NCBI RefSeq assembly: GCF_000621625.1
Contig: NZ_KK211318.1
Coordinates: 62,001-126,000, forward strand
Direction: 5' to 3'
DNA: 64,000 bases
Source of the DNA: Crocinitomix catalasitica ATCC 23190
Lineage (GTDB): Bacteria; Bacteroidota; Bacteroidia; Flavobacteriales_D; Crocinitomicaceae
Part shown: positions 46,788 through 55,544 of the stretch, one piece after another
Numbering within the stretch: position 1 is the stretch's first letter
Layout of the letters: each line of letters opens with the position of its first letter
Translations under genes and position numbers: made by a program
The notes under the pieces: generated by a model
What the model was told of the DNA's origin: nothing
What the model saw: only the letters and a program-made list of their open reading frames with translations
The model's database searches: none

Positions 46788-47378
46788 ATGGTAAGGTCAG
46801 ATAAAACTAGACAATTAATAATTGAAAAAACGGCTCGCATATTCAATAAAAAGGGATATACGGGGACTTATTTGTCAGATTTGACCATTGCTACTGGATT
46901 AACAAAAGGGAGTATTTATGGCAATTTTAAAGATAAAAATGAAGTCGCATTAGAAGCTTTTAAATACAACTATAAATTTCAGACGAAACAAATTTTGAAC
47001 AAGATTGAACAAGAAAATAATGCAATTGACAAGTTAATTGCTTTCTTAAATCATTACCGTACATCGTTCAAACCGATCTTTAAAAACGGGGGGTGTGCTA
47101 TATTGAATACCGCTGTAGATGCTGACGATGGAAACGATTTACTTAATAAAGAAGTTATCAAAACGATTCACAATTGGCATCAAAAAATTGTTGAAATATT
47201 AACAGAAGGTATCAGCAAAAACGAAATTAAAAAGATTGATGTCACACAACAGTCATATAGAATAATTGCGATGATTGAGGGGAGCATTCTATTGGCCAAA
47301 ACATTAAATATTCCAGAGATTTTATTAAATAACATAGATTATCTAGAAGCAGAAATTCTTCAATTAAAACGCGAGTAA
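46788..47378 (+). CDS. TetR-family transcriptional regulator
   Basis: A 196-residue repressor. HTH at about 8-55: TRQLIIEKTARIFNKKGYTG, then LSDLTIATGLTKGSIYGNFKDKNEV. Ligand-binding domain 60-196 with GGCAILNTAVDADD. It is flanked on both sides by the same palindrome (46763 and 47394), so it likely represses itself and the ketosynthase gene that follows 52 bases later. Ligand unknown. Confidence 0.92.
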   Translation: MVRSDKTRQLIIEKTARIFNKKGYTGTYLSDLTIATGLTKGSIYGNFKDKNEVALEAFKYNYKFQTKQILNKIEQENNAIDKLIAFLNHYRTSFKPIFKNGGCAILNTAVDADDGNDLLNKEVIKTIHNWHQKIVEILTEGISKNEIKKIDVTQQSYRIIAMIEGSILLAKTLNIPEILLNNIDYLEAEILQLKRE

Positions 47379-47393
47379 AAAAATTTAAATTTT

Positions 47394-47413
47394 GATATAC
47401 CGAACGGTATATC
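47394..47413. promoter_or_regulatory. TetR operator upstream of the ketosynthase
   Basis: 20-base palindrome with perfect 9-base arms GATATACCG and CGGTATATC around AA. It includes the ATATAC-N6-GTATAT pattern of the first operator and lies 17 bases before the ATG at 47431. Confidence 0.8.
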
Positions 47414-47430
47414 TCGAAATGTAAAAAAAT

Positions 47431-48678
47431 ATGAAAAGAGTAGTAATAACAGGATTAGGAGCGATTACACCTATTGGAAAAAATGTAACACACTACTGGG
47501 ATAACTTATTGAAAGGAATTTCGGGGGTAAACAAAATAACACGATTTGATGCAAGTAAATTCAAAACTCAATTTGCCTGTGAAATTAAAGCATATGACCC
47601 ATTAGACTATTTTGACCGCAAGGAGGCTCGAAAACTGGATAGATTTAGCCAATATGGATTAATTGCAACAGAAGAAGCAATCAAAGATGCTAGATTAGAT
47701 TTTTCGAAATTAGAGCCGAATAGAATAGGTGTAATATTCTCAAGTGGTATTGGAGGGTTTGAAACTTTTGAAAAGGAAATAATTGAGTATACTGAGGGTA
47801 ATTTTAATCCACGATTTAACCCCTTTTTTATACCTAAAATAATTTCGAATGGTTTATCAGGGCTTATTTCGATTAAACACGGGTTAAGAGGAGTTAATTA
47901 TTGTCCTGTTACTGCTTGTGCATCATCAACGCAAAGTATAATTCAATCATTTAATTACATCAGGTTAGGTAAAGCAGATATAATTATTGCTGGAGGTTCA
48001 GAAGCACCTATTACAGCATCATCTATTGGCGGATTTAATGCAATGAAAGCAATGTCAACAGATAACGAAAATTATAGTTCAGCTTCAAAACCATTTGATA
48101 AAAATAGAGATGGTTTTGTTGTTGGAGAAGGAGCTGGAGCATTAATTATTGAAAGTTTAGACTCAGCATTAAAAAGAGATGCAAAAATTTATGCGGAAAT
48201 TGTAGGCGGTGGTGAAAGTTCAGATGCCTATCATATTACAGGTACGCACCCTGAAGGACTAGGAGCATATTTAGCAATGCAAATGGGAATTGAGGAAGCC
48301 AATATTACACCAAATGAAATTGATTATATAAATGCACATGCGACATCTACTGGTTTGGGTGATTTATCGGAGATTAAAGCAATCGAAAAGTTGTGGAAAT
48401 CAAATACCCATAAGGTACAAATTAGTGCCTCCAAATCTATGACAGGTCATTTATTGGGAGGAACAGGTGCTATAGAAGCAATATCAACTTGTTTATCGGT
48501 TCAGACAGATTTAATTCCACCAACAATTAATACGAGTGAAATTGATGAAAATATAGCTGAAGATTGGAATCTATCGTTAGGAAAAAAATCAACAAAAAAA
48601 GTGGATTATGCGTTAAGTAATAGTTTTGGATTTGGAGGTCATTGTGCTGCTTTGATAATGAAAAAATATGTTGACTAA
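47431..48678 (+). CDS. Beta-ketoacyl-ACP synthase II-like (FabF family)
   Basis: A 415-residue condensing enzyme with the full Cys-His-His set: Cys163 in PVTACASSTQS, His303 in INAHATSTGLGD, His340 in SMTGHLLGG, and the Lys335 nearby. Start VVITGLGAITPIG is typical. Because it is a solitary gene under a TetR regulator, outside a fab cluster, it is likely an accessory ketosynthase for altered or specialised acyl chains rather than the housekeeping FabF (inference). No ACP or other pathway gene is adjacent. Confidence 0.92.
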   Translation: MKRVVITGLGAITPIGKNVTHYWDNLLKGISGVNKITRFDASKFKTQFACEIKAYDPLDYFDRKEARKLDRFSQYGLIATEEAIKDARLDFSKLEPNRIGVIFSSGIGGFETFEKEIIEYTEGNFNPRFNPFFIPKIISNGLSGLISIKHGLRGVNYCPVTACASSTQSIIQSFNYIRLGKADIIIAGGSEAPITASSIGGFNAMKAMSTDNENYSSASKPFDKNRDGFVVGEGAGALIIESLDSALKRDAKIYAEIVGGGESSDAYHITGTHPEGLGAYLAMQMGIEEANITPNEIDYINAHATSTGLGDLSEIKAIEKLWKSNTHKVQISASKSMTGHLLGGTGAIEAISTCLSVQTDLIPPTINTSEIDENIAEDWNLSLGKKSTKKVDYALSNSFGFGGHCAALIMKKYVD

Positions 48679-48722
48679 TAATCAGTAAAAGGTGGGATGA
48701 TTTTTAATCCTTTACCGCTACA

Positions 48723-48905
48723 CCTCAAATTCCAGTCACATACCCGCTACCGCACTTCTTGATTCCTGTCGCGACTATCTCGTAGTTTTATCCTTGAACC
48801 ATAATAGCCCATTCTAAATTATTCCTAAATATTAATGCCCAACAACTTACCAAATTTCAACAGTAAAACTTATATTTGAGCATCAACCCGAATACCTAAC
48901 TTGAA
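48723..48905 (+). repeat. Intergenic element, full copy E (183 bases)
   Basis: Begins CCTCAAATTCCAGTCACATA and CCCGCTACCGCAC, contains GTCGCGAC and ATTAATGCCCAACAACTTAC, then CAACAGTAAAACTTATATTT with the -7 box TATATTTG (48871-48878), and ends ACCTAACTTGAA. It differs from 51065-51247 at only two of 183 positions. It occupies most of the 325-base gap 48679-49003. Downstream, the leader contains an imperfect hairpin (TATCA/TGATA near 48967-48988). Confidence 0.85.
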
Positions 48906-49003
48906 TTCCTTTTAGCGACTAACCAATATTTACAAGCGAATATTAAAATGAATTTATAGAAAAGGCGTATCACTCAAATGTTTGATATGCGGTTGTTTAG
49001 AGA

Positions 49004-49537
49004 ATGAATAATAAAACACTAACATCACTCATCGTACGATTAGCTGGATTTACACTATTCGTTAAAATATTCGATTTCTTCGGGGCATATTTTCTTTCAA
49101 TTTATTTAACCGCCTCATGGTCATTAATGGACAAAACATATGGCATGTCAGATGCATTCGACAAATTTTTTATATCGGGAACAATTCTAGCTTTTGCGAA
49201 CCTTGTATTAGCACTTGTTTTAATACTCAAAGCTGATTGGATAGCTAATAAAATTACGAAAACAGAAGTTGATCTAACCATTGATTTAACAGGAAAGTCA
49301 ATTATGAGAATCATTATTTCTACAATTGGTATTATTTATTGTGACAGAACATTATACAATATCCCAACCGCGACTACTGATATTATTACGATTATCAATT
49401 GGCATAGTGAAGACAGTAATTCGCATTTAATCGGTAATATAATCGGTGACTTTGTAAGGTTTATAATTGGATTGTTATTCATATTGAAATCGAAACAAAT
49501 AACAAATTATGCTTTGAAAGGAATGAAATCTCTATAA
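49004..49537 (+). CDS. Integral membrane protein of unknown function
   Basis: A 177-residue protein with about four hydrophobic segments (GFTLFVKIFDFFGAYFLSIY, GTILAFANLVLALVLIL, SIMRIIISTIGIIYC, DFVRFIIGLLFIL). No family recognised. First gene of the three-gene segment bounded by the near-identical 183-base repeats. Confidence 0.65.
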   Translation: MNNKTLTSLIVRLAGFTLFVKIFDFFGAYFLSIYLTASWSLMDKTYGMSDAFDKFFISGTILAFANLVLALVLILKADWIANKITKTEVDLTIDLTGKSIMRIIISTIGIIYCDRTLYNIPTATTDIITIINWHSEDSNSHLIGNIIGDFVRFIIGLLFILKSKQITNYALKGMKSL

Positions 49538-49618
49538 CACTTAATAAAACACATAAACCTTCCAACCTAACCGTTTTTACGTGTTTCTTATTGGCGTTAT
49601 TTCTAAAAAAGTAAAATA

Positions 49619-50107
49619 ATGAATGAAGAAGAAAAAATATTATGGAATAAGATATTGAATTTCAATATTGATGATCCAGATTCTTCTTTTACATTCACAG
49701 ATAGACTTTGTCGAGAGAACGACTGGAGAATGGAATATGCGCTCAGGACTATAATTGAGTATAAGAAATTTATCTTTCTTATATGTATTTCTGATAGTGC
49801 TCAAACCCCTTCAGACCAAGTAGACCAAGTTTGGCATCTCCACCTGCTTTATACGCAATCATACTGGAAAGAATTTTGCAAAGAGTTATTAAATACAGAA
49901 ATACATCATGGCCCAACAAAAGGATGGGAAGAGCGAGGTTTCTTTAAAGATCAATACGCAACAACATTGACATATTACATTCAGAAATTTAAAGAGAAGC
50001 CTCCAATTGACATTTGGCCAACCCCTCAAAAAAGGATATCAGAAATTAACTTTTCAAGGGTGAATCGACATAGAAATTGGATCATTCCAAAAATTAAGTT
50101 TAACTAA
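49619..50107 (+). CDS. Glycine-rich-domain-protein (GRDP/DUF1399)-like
   Basis: A 162-residue protein. The segment FTFTDRLCRENDW and, above all, SDQVDQVWHLHLLYTQSYWKEFC match the conserved W-H-x-H core of the GRDP/DUF1399 family known from plants, fungi and some bacteria; the two His could bind metal. Function unknown. Its TAA overlaps the ATG of the next gene by one base, so the two proteins are made together. Confidence 0.72.
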   Translation: MNEEEKILWNKILNFNIDDPDSSFTFTDRLCRENDWRMEYALRTIIEYKKFIFLICISDSAQTPSDQVDQVWHLHLLYTQSYWKEFCKELLNTEIHHGPTKGWEERGFFKDQYATTLTYYIQKFKEKPPIDIWPTPQKRISEINFSRVNRHRNWIIPKIKFN

Positions 50108-50940
50108 TGGAAATACTATCAAAATTAAGCCCTGCAGAAACAATGCTTTTAATTGATTCAACTTGCAGGTATAAGGACATGTTGAAATTCACTTTTATGG
50201 ATTTGCTACTGAAAAGAGTTATAGAAATAAAGGTGGAGAATAAAAAAGTACTAGCAAGAGACAAGTATGCAAAAAAAGTTCAAGTAATTAAATCATACAA
50301 TTACGTTGTAAAAGGAAGGAATTTTATAAAATATAAACCGAAAGGACATGAACTAGTATTTCTTTCTCCATATCAAAAAAGTACTTCAATTAAAATATTA
50401 TTTAAGCATCTTATAAAGGTGGTTTATGAAAATTCAGGTAGTAGTAAGTCTTTCAAAAGTACTGTTTTAAATTCTATAAATTTAAAAGGCCTATTAAAGG
50501 TTAATATTTTACAGCAGTTATTTGGAGGCATCTCTATGACTGCAAAAGGGAATCAAACAAAAGTTGAAATTCTAAAATATCTTAAACCTATTGATCAAAA
50601 CATAAATAACTTATTGAAAGGCGATAAGAAAAAAGCACTAGAACTTTTACTTAGTTTAGGAGGGAATATTTTTCTTCTTAATAACTTGGATTTTGCTCTT
50701 TTGAAGAAAATTGATAAACTATTACTGGACGAACAAAAATCGAATTATTCTGAATCATATGATACCACAAATGATTGGTGGTATTACTTTGATTTTTATG
50801 ATAACAACGAATCATTTGACTTTTATTTTGACGATTTTGATAGTACCATTAATTCTTTTGAATCAGATTATGATGCTGCTGGATGTTCTTCATGTAATAC
50901 CGGATGCAGTAGTTGCGGTGGATGCGGCGGTTGTGATTAA
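50107..50940 (+). CDS. Protein with Cys/Gly-rich C-terminal tail (TIGR04222-like)
   Basis: A 277-residue protein. Residues about 1-200 are helical and basic; residues 215-260 are acidic and aromatic (WWYYFDFYDNNESFDFYFDD); the last about 20 residues are a Cys/Gly-rich tail (CSSCNTGCSSCGGCGGCD). The arrangement resembles TIGR04222-type proteins that often stand next to GRDP-like genes, but I see no clear membrane segment here. The tail could bind metal or be a modification target (inference). Confidence 0.65.
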   Translation: MEILSKLSPAETMLLIDSTCRYKDMLKFTFMDLLLKRVIEIKVENKKVLARDKYAKKVQVIKSYNYVVKGRNFIKYKPKGHELVFLSPYQKSTSIKILFKHLIKVVYENSGSSKSFKSTVLNSINLKGLLKVNILQQLFGGISMTAKGNQTKVEILKYLKPIDQNINNLLKGDKKKALELLLSLGGNIFLLNNLDFALLKKIDKLLLDEQKSNYSESYDTTNDWWYYFDFYDNNESFDFYFDDFDSTINSFESDYDAAGCSSCNTGCSSCGGCGGCD

Positions 50941-51064
50941 AGTATAAAACTTTATAACAATAATGTCTTTTACCGATGCCTTAATTCGTTAAACATAAAA
51001 TATCCCCCGCTCTGGAATAGTTGCATTGAGGCGGCTCAACTGATATAAAAGAAGAACAATTTTG

Positions 51065-51247
51065 CCTCAAATTCCAGTCACATACCCGCTACCGCACTTC
51101 TTGATTCCTGTCGCGACTATCTCGTAGTGTTATACTTGAACCATAATAGCCCATTCTAAATTATTCCTAAATATTAATGCCCAACAACTTACCAAATTTC
51201 AACAGTAAAACTTATATTTGAGCATCAACCCGAATACCTAACTTGAA
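51065..51247 (+). repeat. Intergenic element, full copy F (183 bases)
   Basis: Same as 48723-48905 with two substitutions (GTAGTGTTATACTT versus GTAGTTTTATCCTT). -7 box TATATTTG at 51213-51220, then ACCCGAATACCTAACTTGAA. With the leader of the next gene it fills the 385-base gap 50941-51325; the first 120 bases of that gap show nothing recognisable. Confidence 0.85.
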
Positions 51248-51325
51248 CGCTGCTTGCCACTTATTGAATATTTATAAATTAAAATAAGTTGATAGATATT
51301 TGATCTTCGGCAGCCGTAAATCATT

Positions 51326-52081
51326 ATGAAGATATTTTTACAAATTACAATGGTGATGTTTTTAATCTCTTGCTCAGTCAATAAAAAGCAAGAGACGGCT
51401 GACGTTGGATTATTAGTACAAGAACCAGAGATGATAGAAGAGAAGTTGAATGTTATCGATACTGTATTAGAGTATAATGCGCCCGAATTTGTTGACTCTT
51501 CTCGGCACCAATTATTTATCGACACAACGAAAAGCTCAAAATATTACAAAGAAATAATTGATTGGAAACCAAACAAATTTGACAACCAAGCAGTGGAATA
51601 TTACTTCAAGGAAATTTCTGAAACATTTGATGCAACGACGGTCGATTTAAAGCAATTTCCAAGAGACTGGATATCAATTTATAGTTTAGACAATGAATTT
51701 GTAGCCTATAATCCAATTAACGGCATCGACTGGAGATTTTCGTTAACAGATAGTTCCGTTAACCATTATCGAATGGAGGCTGACACCGAAGCTATTTCTA
51801 AAGTTATTTCATTAAGTCAAGATGAGTTGATTCTTGAGCTTAGAACAATTAAGCAGAATACTAAGGATCAAATTTCTTTTATAAAAATTAAAAAAACAAA
51901 ACATTCCTATATCTATGTCTTTCAAAGGTTTGAATATCTTGGTTTTAATGAAAATGATTACAGTAATTTGATAACGCCTTTAGAAAACTTAATTAATTAT
52001 AACCTTGTCGTAAGTGATGCTCCCAACCTAGTTCATTCAATTGTACAATTTGACAAAGCTGACAAAAGCAAATTAGAATAA
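51326..52081 (+). CDS. Hypothetical lipoprotein
   Basis: A 251-residue lipoprotein: lipobox FLISC at about residue 16. The mature part is acidic and helical, with KQFPRDWISIYSLDNEFVAY and a late KIKKTKHSYIYVFQRF strand. No family recognised. It follows the promoter of element copy F. Confidence 0.65.
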   Translation: MKIFLQITMVMFLISCSVNKKQETADVGLLVQEPEMIEEKLNVIDTVLEYNAPEFVDSSRHQLFIDTTKSSKYYKEIIDWKPNKFDNQAVEYYFKEISETFDATTVDLKQFPRDWISIYSLDNEFVAYNPINGIDWRFSLTDSSVNHYRMEADTEAISKVISLSQDELILELRTIKQNTKDQISFIKIKKTKHSYIYVFQRFEYLGFNENDYSNLITPLENLINYNLVVSDAPNLVHSIVQFDKADKSKLE

Positions 52082-52184
52082 TAAAAATGAGATTAAAACG
52101 CTTTTTACCCAATAAACAGACACTTAATTTATTATCCATAGCAGATTATGGAAATATGGAAACCCAAACCTCAAAATAACAATC

Positions 52185-52922
52185 ATGAAATATTTAGTAA
52201 GTGTAATTTTTTTAGCATCTGCTTTGCAAGGTATAGCACAAGAAAAAAAGATTTATTTAAACTTCTTTTCAGGTGTTAGTTCCATTAAAACGCATGTCAC
52301 TCAAATTGAAGGAACAGGTTTTGAGACTGCAACATTATTTTCAAATGCACCAACAGGAATAAGTTTAAGTGCAGAACTGATTAAAAATACTTTCATTGAT
52401 ATCAGTTTTGGTATGCATTCGCTCCGCAACGACCATCTTAAGGTGCACGGTATCAAAGTTAGCCGTTATACGGTAGAGGCTAGAAATTTTGGTCTAAAAT
52501 TAAAATATGAAGTTAATTTGCCAAAATCCTTTAAGATTATTCCATTTATAGGCTATTCATATAGTTTTTTAGATCAACCCGTTGGCACTAGTATGCCATT
52601 TAAACAGAGGTCGTCATCAAGTTTTAGTAGTACTGTTGATGGTGTGCTTGTATCATCAAGCAGTAGGTCCGTTTATTCCTCTACAGAATTTACAAGAAAT
52701 ACTTTTTCGGGGCTTTCTTTGGGAGGAGAATTGGCCTATGATTTTAAAAATAATTTAGGCCTTTATTTAGCCTATACTTTTTTTTATAGCGAACAGGATT
52801 ATGCTGTTCAATACGGGGAGTACCGCAGTACTGTTAATCCAACGGAAAAAGCGAATACTTCTTTTGGTAAAAGTATGCATATTTATCAAATTGGAATGCG
52901 GTATAATATTTTTAATTACTGA
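52185..52922 (+). CDS. Outer-membrane beta-barrel protein
   Basis: A 245-residue exported protein. Signal peptide ends GIAQ. The mature part has alternating beta strands (GISLSAELIKNTFIDISFGM, GLKLKYEVNLPKSFKIIPFI) and ends with an aromatic residue (MRYNIFNY), as outer-membrane barrels do. An unusual Ser-rich loop (QRSSSSFSSTVDGVLVSSSS) lies near residue 150. Confidence 0.75.
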   Translation: MKYLVSVIFLASALQGIAQEKKIYLNFFSGVSSIKTHVTQIEGTGFETATLFSNAPTGISLSAELIKNTFIDISFGMHSLRNDHLKVHGIKVSRYTVEARNFGLKLKYEVNLPKSFKIIPFIGYSYSFLDQPVGTSMPFKQRSSSSFSSTVDGVLVSSSSRSVYSSTEFTRNTFSGLSLGGELAYDFKNNLGLYLAYTFFYSEQDYAVQYGEYRSTVNPTEKANTSFGKSMHIYQIGMRYNIFNY

Positions 52923-52980
52923 AGACTTCCTTTCGAAAAAAGAAGTTATTTAAGTCAAGCCGCGCCAAGGAAAAATTTTG

Positions 52981-53478
52981 TTACAAATCGTTTTCTTTTC
53001 TAATATTGTACCAATATATCTTGACGTAACCAGTAATCTCGATAATTTCTCCCACTTCATTTTCAAATTGCCTATTAATACTAAGACCAGATTCTGCTCT
53101 ACCTTTATCGAAATAAAATAATTTGTAGTTGGTGGACCAACGGGTCAAACCTGAGGGAATTAAATCATGATAATAATCTATTTTTAAGCTAGATTTTCTC
53201 CATCTACCCTTTTTAAATTCCTCAACTCTTGACTTAATTTTTATTCTTTTATCTGAAGTGTGTACTTTAAAAAGAACGGATAATTTATTTTTACCATTTT
53301 CCCAGATCGTAAAGCGACTTTTCCCATTCGAATCTATTATATATTCTGTTGAGTCAACGGCGATAATTTCATTATTTATTTTTACCGAATCTGGATAAAA
53401 ATAGGTGCTATATCCTTCTTGACCTTTAGATACAAATGCTAGTAATAGAAGTGAAAATAAGGTGATAATGAATTTCAT
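52981..53478 (-). CDS. Exported hypothetical protein
   Basis: A 165-residue protein with a signal peptide (FIITLFSLLLLAFVSKGQ). Strand-rich mature part containing FTIWENGKNKLSVLF and GYVKIYWYNI. No family recognised. It lies 28 bases downstream of the beta-barrel gene at 53507 on the same strand; the two are the only minus-strand genes between 36.4 and 62 kb. Confidence 0.65.
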   Translation of the reverse strand: MKFIITLFSLLLLAFVSKGQEGYSTYFYPDSVKINNEIIAVDSTEYIIDSNGKSRFTIWENGKNKLSVLFKVHTSDKRIKIKSRVEEFKKGRWRKSSLKIDYYHDLIPSGLTRWSTNYKLFYFDKGRAESGLSINRQFENEVGEIIEITGYVKIYWYNIRKENDL

Positions 53479-53506
53479 TCCTAAATTATAACTTCAACGT
53501 AAAACG

Positions 53507-54328
53507 CTATTTTCTTTTAAATATTTGCAAATCATAAGTAAACCCTAAAAAATAACTGAGGTCTCGCGCAGTAATCGCTGATTCATGCAATAATTCTCTC
53601 GACTTACCAGTTGTCCCTGGATGAAAAACACCTTCTGATTCGATTTCAAAATACCGCTTATTCTTGCCCCAAAACGCTAATTTAACGCCACAAACGAGAT
53701 TTAGTCCTTTAATTAATTCAGCATTAACAAACAATTCAGGAACCAAAGAAATATTGTCTCCTAATATTCTTAGATCTACACTATAACCATAATTAGTTGT
53801 TCGCCAGGACGAATCCCCTCTGATATGCAAAGTACTACTTCCGCGGCTGCTTCTTACAGCATAATTCATATTTGGGGTTGAAATAGTCGAGAAATAAGTG
53901 TTTAAATTTAGTCCAACGCCTAATCTTTCTGTGAAGTCGTAAGCCAATTGGAGTCTTAGATTCGATTTACGAATATATAAATTAATAAAATAAGCATCTA
54001 GTCCTTCACTTCTCTCAATATCATCATCAATGTAAATATCAATCACGGCGAAATCAACCGAATAATTATCAAATCGAATACCAATGCCTATTCCCCAACT
54101 GAGGTTGTTCTCAAATTTCCTCCGGTAAATTAAACCAACTTCACCTGACTTTGTTTTTGTGTAATTCGCTAAAGTTTGTGGACTAGATTTTTGAATAAAC
54201 TCAGTGTTGGGATCTTGAAACGAGTTGATAAAAGGGGTGCCATAAAATTGTAAAAAACGTTCCTTTTGGGAATAACCGACAGTAATTGTTAAAACTGATA
54301 AAAACAATAAGCACAGAGATTTAAACAT
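53507..54328 (-). CDS. Outer-membrane beta-barrel protein
   Basis: A 273-residue exported protein with signal peptide (LCLLFLSVLTITVGYSQ). Barrel-like strands: VGLIYRRKFENNLSWGIGIG, LQLAYDFTERLGVGLNLN, LNLVCGVKLAFWG; C terminus FLGFTYDLQIFKRK. No family named. It may form a unit with the small exported protein after it. Confidence 0.72.
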   Translation of the reverse strand: MFKSLCLLFLSVLTITVGYSQKERFLQFYGTPFINSFQDPNTEFIQKSSPQTLANYTKTKSGEVGLIYRRKFENNLSWGIGIGIRFDNYSVDFAVIDIYIDDDIERSEGLDAYFINLYIRKSNLRLQLAYDFTERLGVGLNLNTYFSTISTPNMNYAVRSSRGSSTLHIRGDSSWRTTNYGYSVDLRILGDNISLVPELFVNAELIKGLNLVCGVKLAFWGKNKRYFEIESEGVFHPGTTGKSRELLHESAITARDLSYFLGFTYDLQIFKRK

Positions 54329-54413
54329 ATTTTTTCAGTTTTGAATTAAGCCGGCAAGATATAAAAATTATATAATTTTTTTAAACTTTAATACACTATA
54401 AATTCCCCATATT

Positions 54414-54433
54414 CAACAGTAAAACTTATATTT
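54414..54433 (+). repeat. Intergenic element, minimal copy G
   Basis: CAACAGTAAAACTTATATTT is identical over 20 bases to the promoter part of the full copies, but the last base of the -7 box is T, not G, and the ACCTAACTT motif is absent. It lies 99 bases upstream of the gene at 54532. Confidence 0.6.
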
Positions 54434-54531
54434 TTATAACTATAATACAACATTCGAAAAAATTGTAATAAATCTGTCCTATTAAGAAAATGTCAATCGT
54501 AATAGAGGTATAAACAATAAAATATCTCATT

Positions 54532-55074
54532 ATGACAACGAACAACCAATTCAAATTGCTGATCATACCAATTATGGTTTTTGCAAATTTTTCAGCTTTT
54601 ACACAAGAAAAGAGCATTTCAATTACAACAGAAATTGAAATCAATGCAACAAAATCTGAAGTTTATAACTTGCTCAAAAACCTTGAGCGCTATCCAGAAT
54701 GGTCACCTTTTTTAGTTACCGACCCAAATCAAAAAAATAGTGTTACTGGGAATAATGGCGAAGTAGGTTCAACATTCCATTGGGAAGGTGTTGATGAAAA
54801 AAGTAAAGGCTTTCAAACGCTCTCTTCGTTAAAAAGAAACGACTATATAAAATTCGACTGTACCATGGAAATACCATTTGTAGGGCATCCCGTTTTTGAG
54901 TATGATATTATTGAAAAAGATGGATCAATAATTCTTGCACAACATTTCAACTTACATTTCAGTCGTTTTTCATATTTTATGACAAAACTATTTGGCGTGA
55001 AAAAGAAAATGGTAGAAACGAATAAATTAGGATTAGAAAGATTAAAAGAATTAATAGAAAAGGAGAATAATTAA
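54532..55074 (+). CDS. Exported SRPBCC-family (polyketide cyclase-like) protein
   Basis: A 180-residue protein. Residues about 1-25 are a signal-like hydrophobic N terminus (LLIIPIMVFANFSAFTQE). The rest matches SRPBCC/Bet v1-like ligand-binding folds: ITTEIEINATKSEVYNLLKN, RYPEWSPFL and the C-terminal helix KLGLERLKELI. SRPBCC proteins are usually cytosolic, so an exported copy is unusual. Ligand unknown. Confidence 0.8.
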   Translation: MTTNNQFKLLIIPIMVFANFSAFTQEKSISITTEIEINATKSEVYNLLKNLERYPEWSPFLVTDPNQKNSVTGNNGEVGSTFHWEGVDEKSKGFQTLSSLKRNDYIKFDCTMEIPFVGHPVFEYDIIEKDGSIILAQHFNLHFSRFSYFMTKLFGVKKKMVETNKLGLERLKELIEKENN

Positions 55075-55165
55075 TCTTCGCCAAACCTTTTAAAGCGTGC
55101 AGAAAGTGATTTCTGTACGCTGTTTGTTGTAGTGGTCTTAAAAAGTCCTAAAATATTTTCCCAAA

Positions 55166-55310
55166 ACCAGTTCCATTCCCGCTACCGCAAGTCCCGATTC
55201 CGCACGATTCTATCGTGTGGTTTTATAACTGTATCTTAAATACTAACTTTGGTAAAGCCTTTTTTTGCTAATTTTCAGTAGATTACTAATGTTAAACTTT
55301 AACGACTTAC
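55166..55310 (+). repeat. Intergenic element, diverged copy H with hairpin
   Basis: ACCAGTTCCATTCCCGCTAC corresponds to CCAGTCACATACCCGCTAC of the full copies. Hairpin CCGCACGAT (55200-55208), loop TCT, ATCGTGTGG (55212-55220), with the same TTCTAT core as copy D. CAGTAGATTACTAAT near the end is shared with copy I. The remainder of the 470-base gap 55075-55544 has no gene; CGTTGGGC lies near 55487. Confidence 0.6.
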
Positions 55311-55544
55311 TGGGGAATTAACACTGAAAAAGATTTAATTGTCGGTGTAAACTATCCTATAATCGAGGACCAAATAAGCAGCAGCAAAAAGATATTATTT
55401 TCCATATGGCGTCACCAATTCAGTAATCTTAACTTCGAGAACATAATCTCGGTAGTACCTCACGATGTACTTAGTCCCAAACGTTGGGCAACATTAGGAA
55501 AAACCAGCAATTTTTCAGATATTTAGAACTTAAATTTAAGTAAT

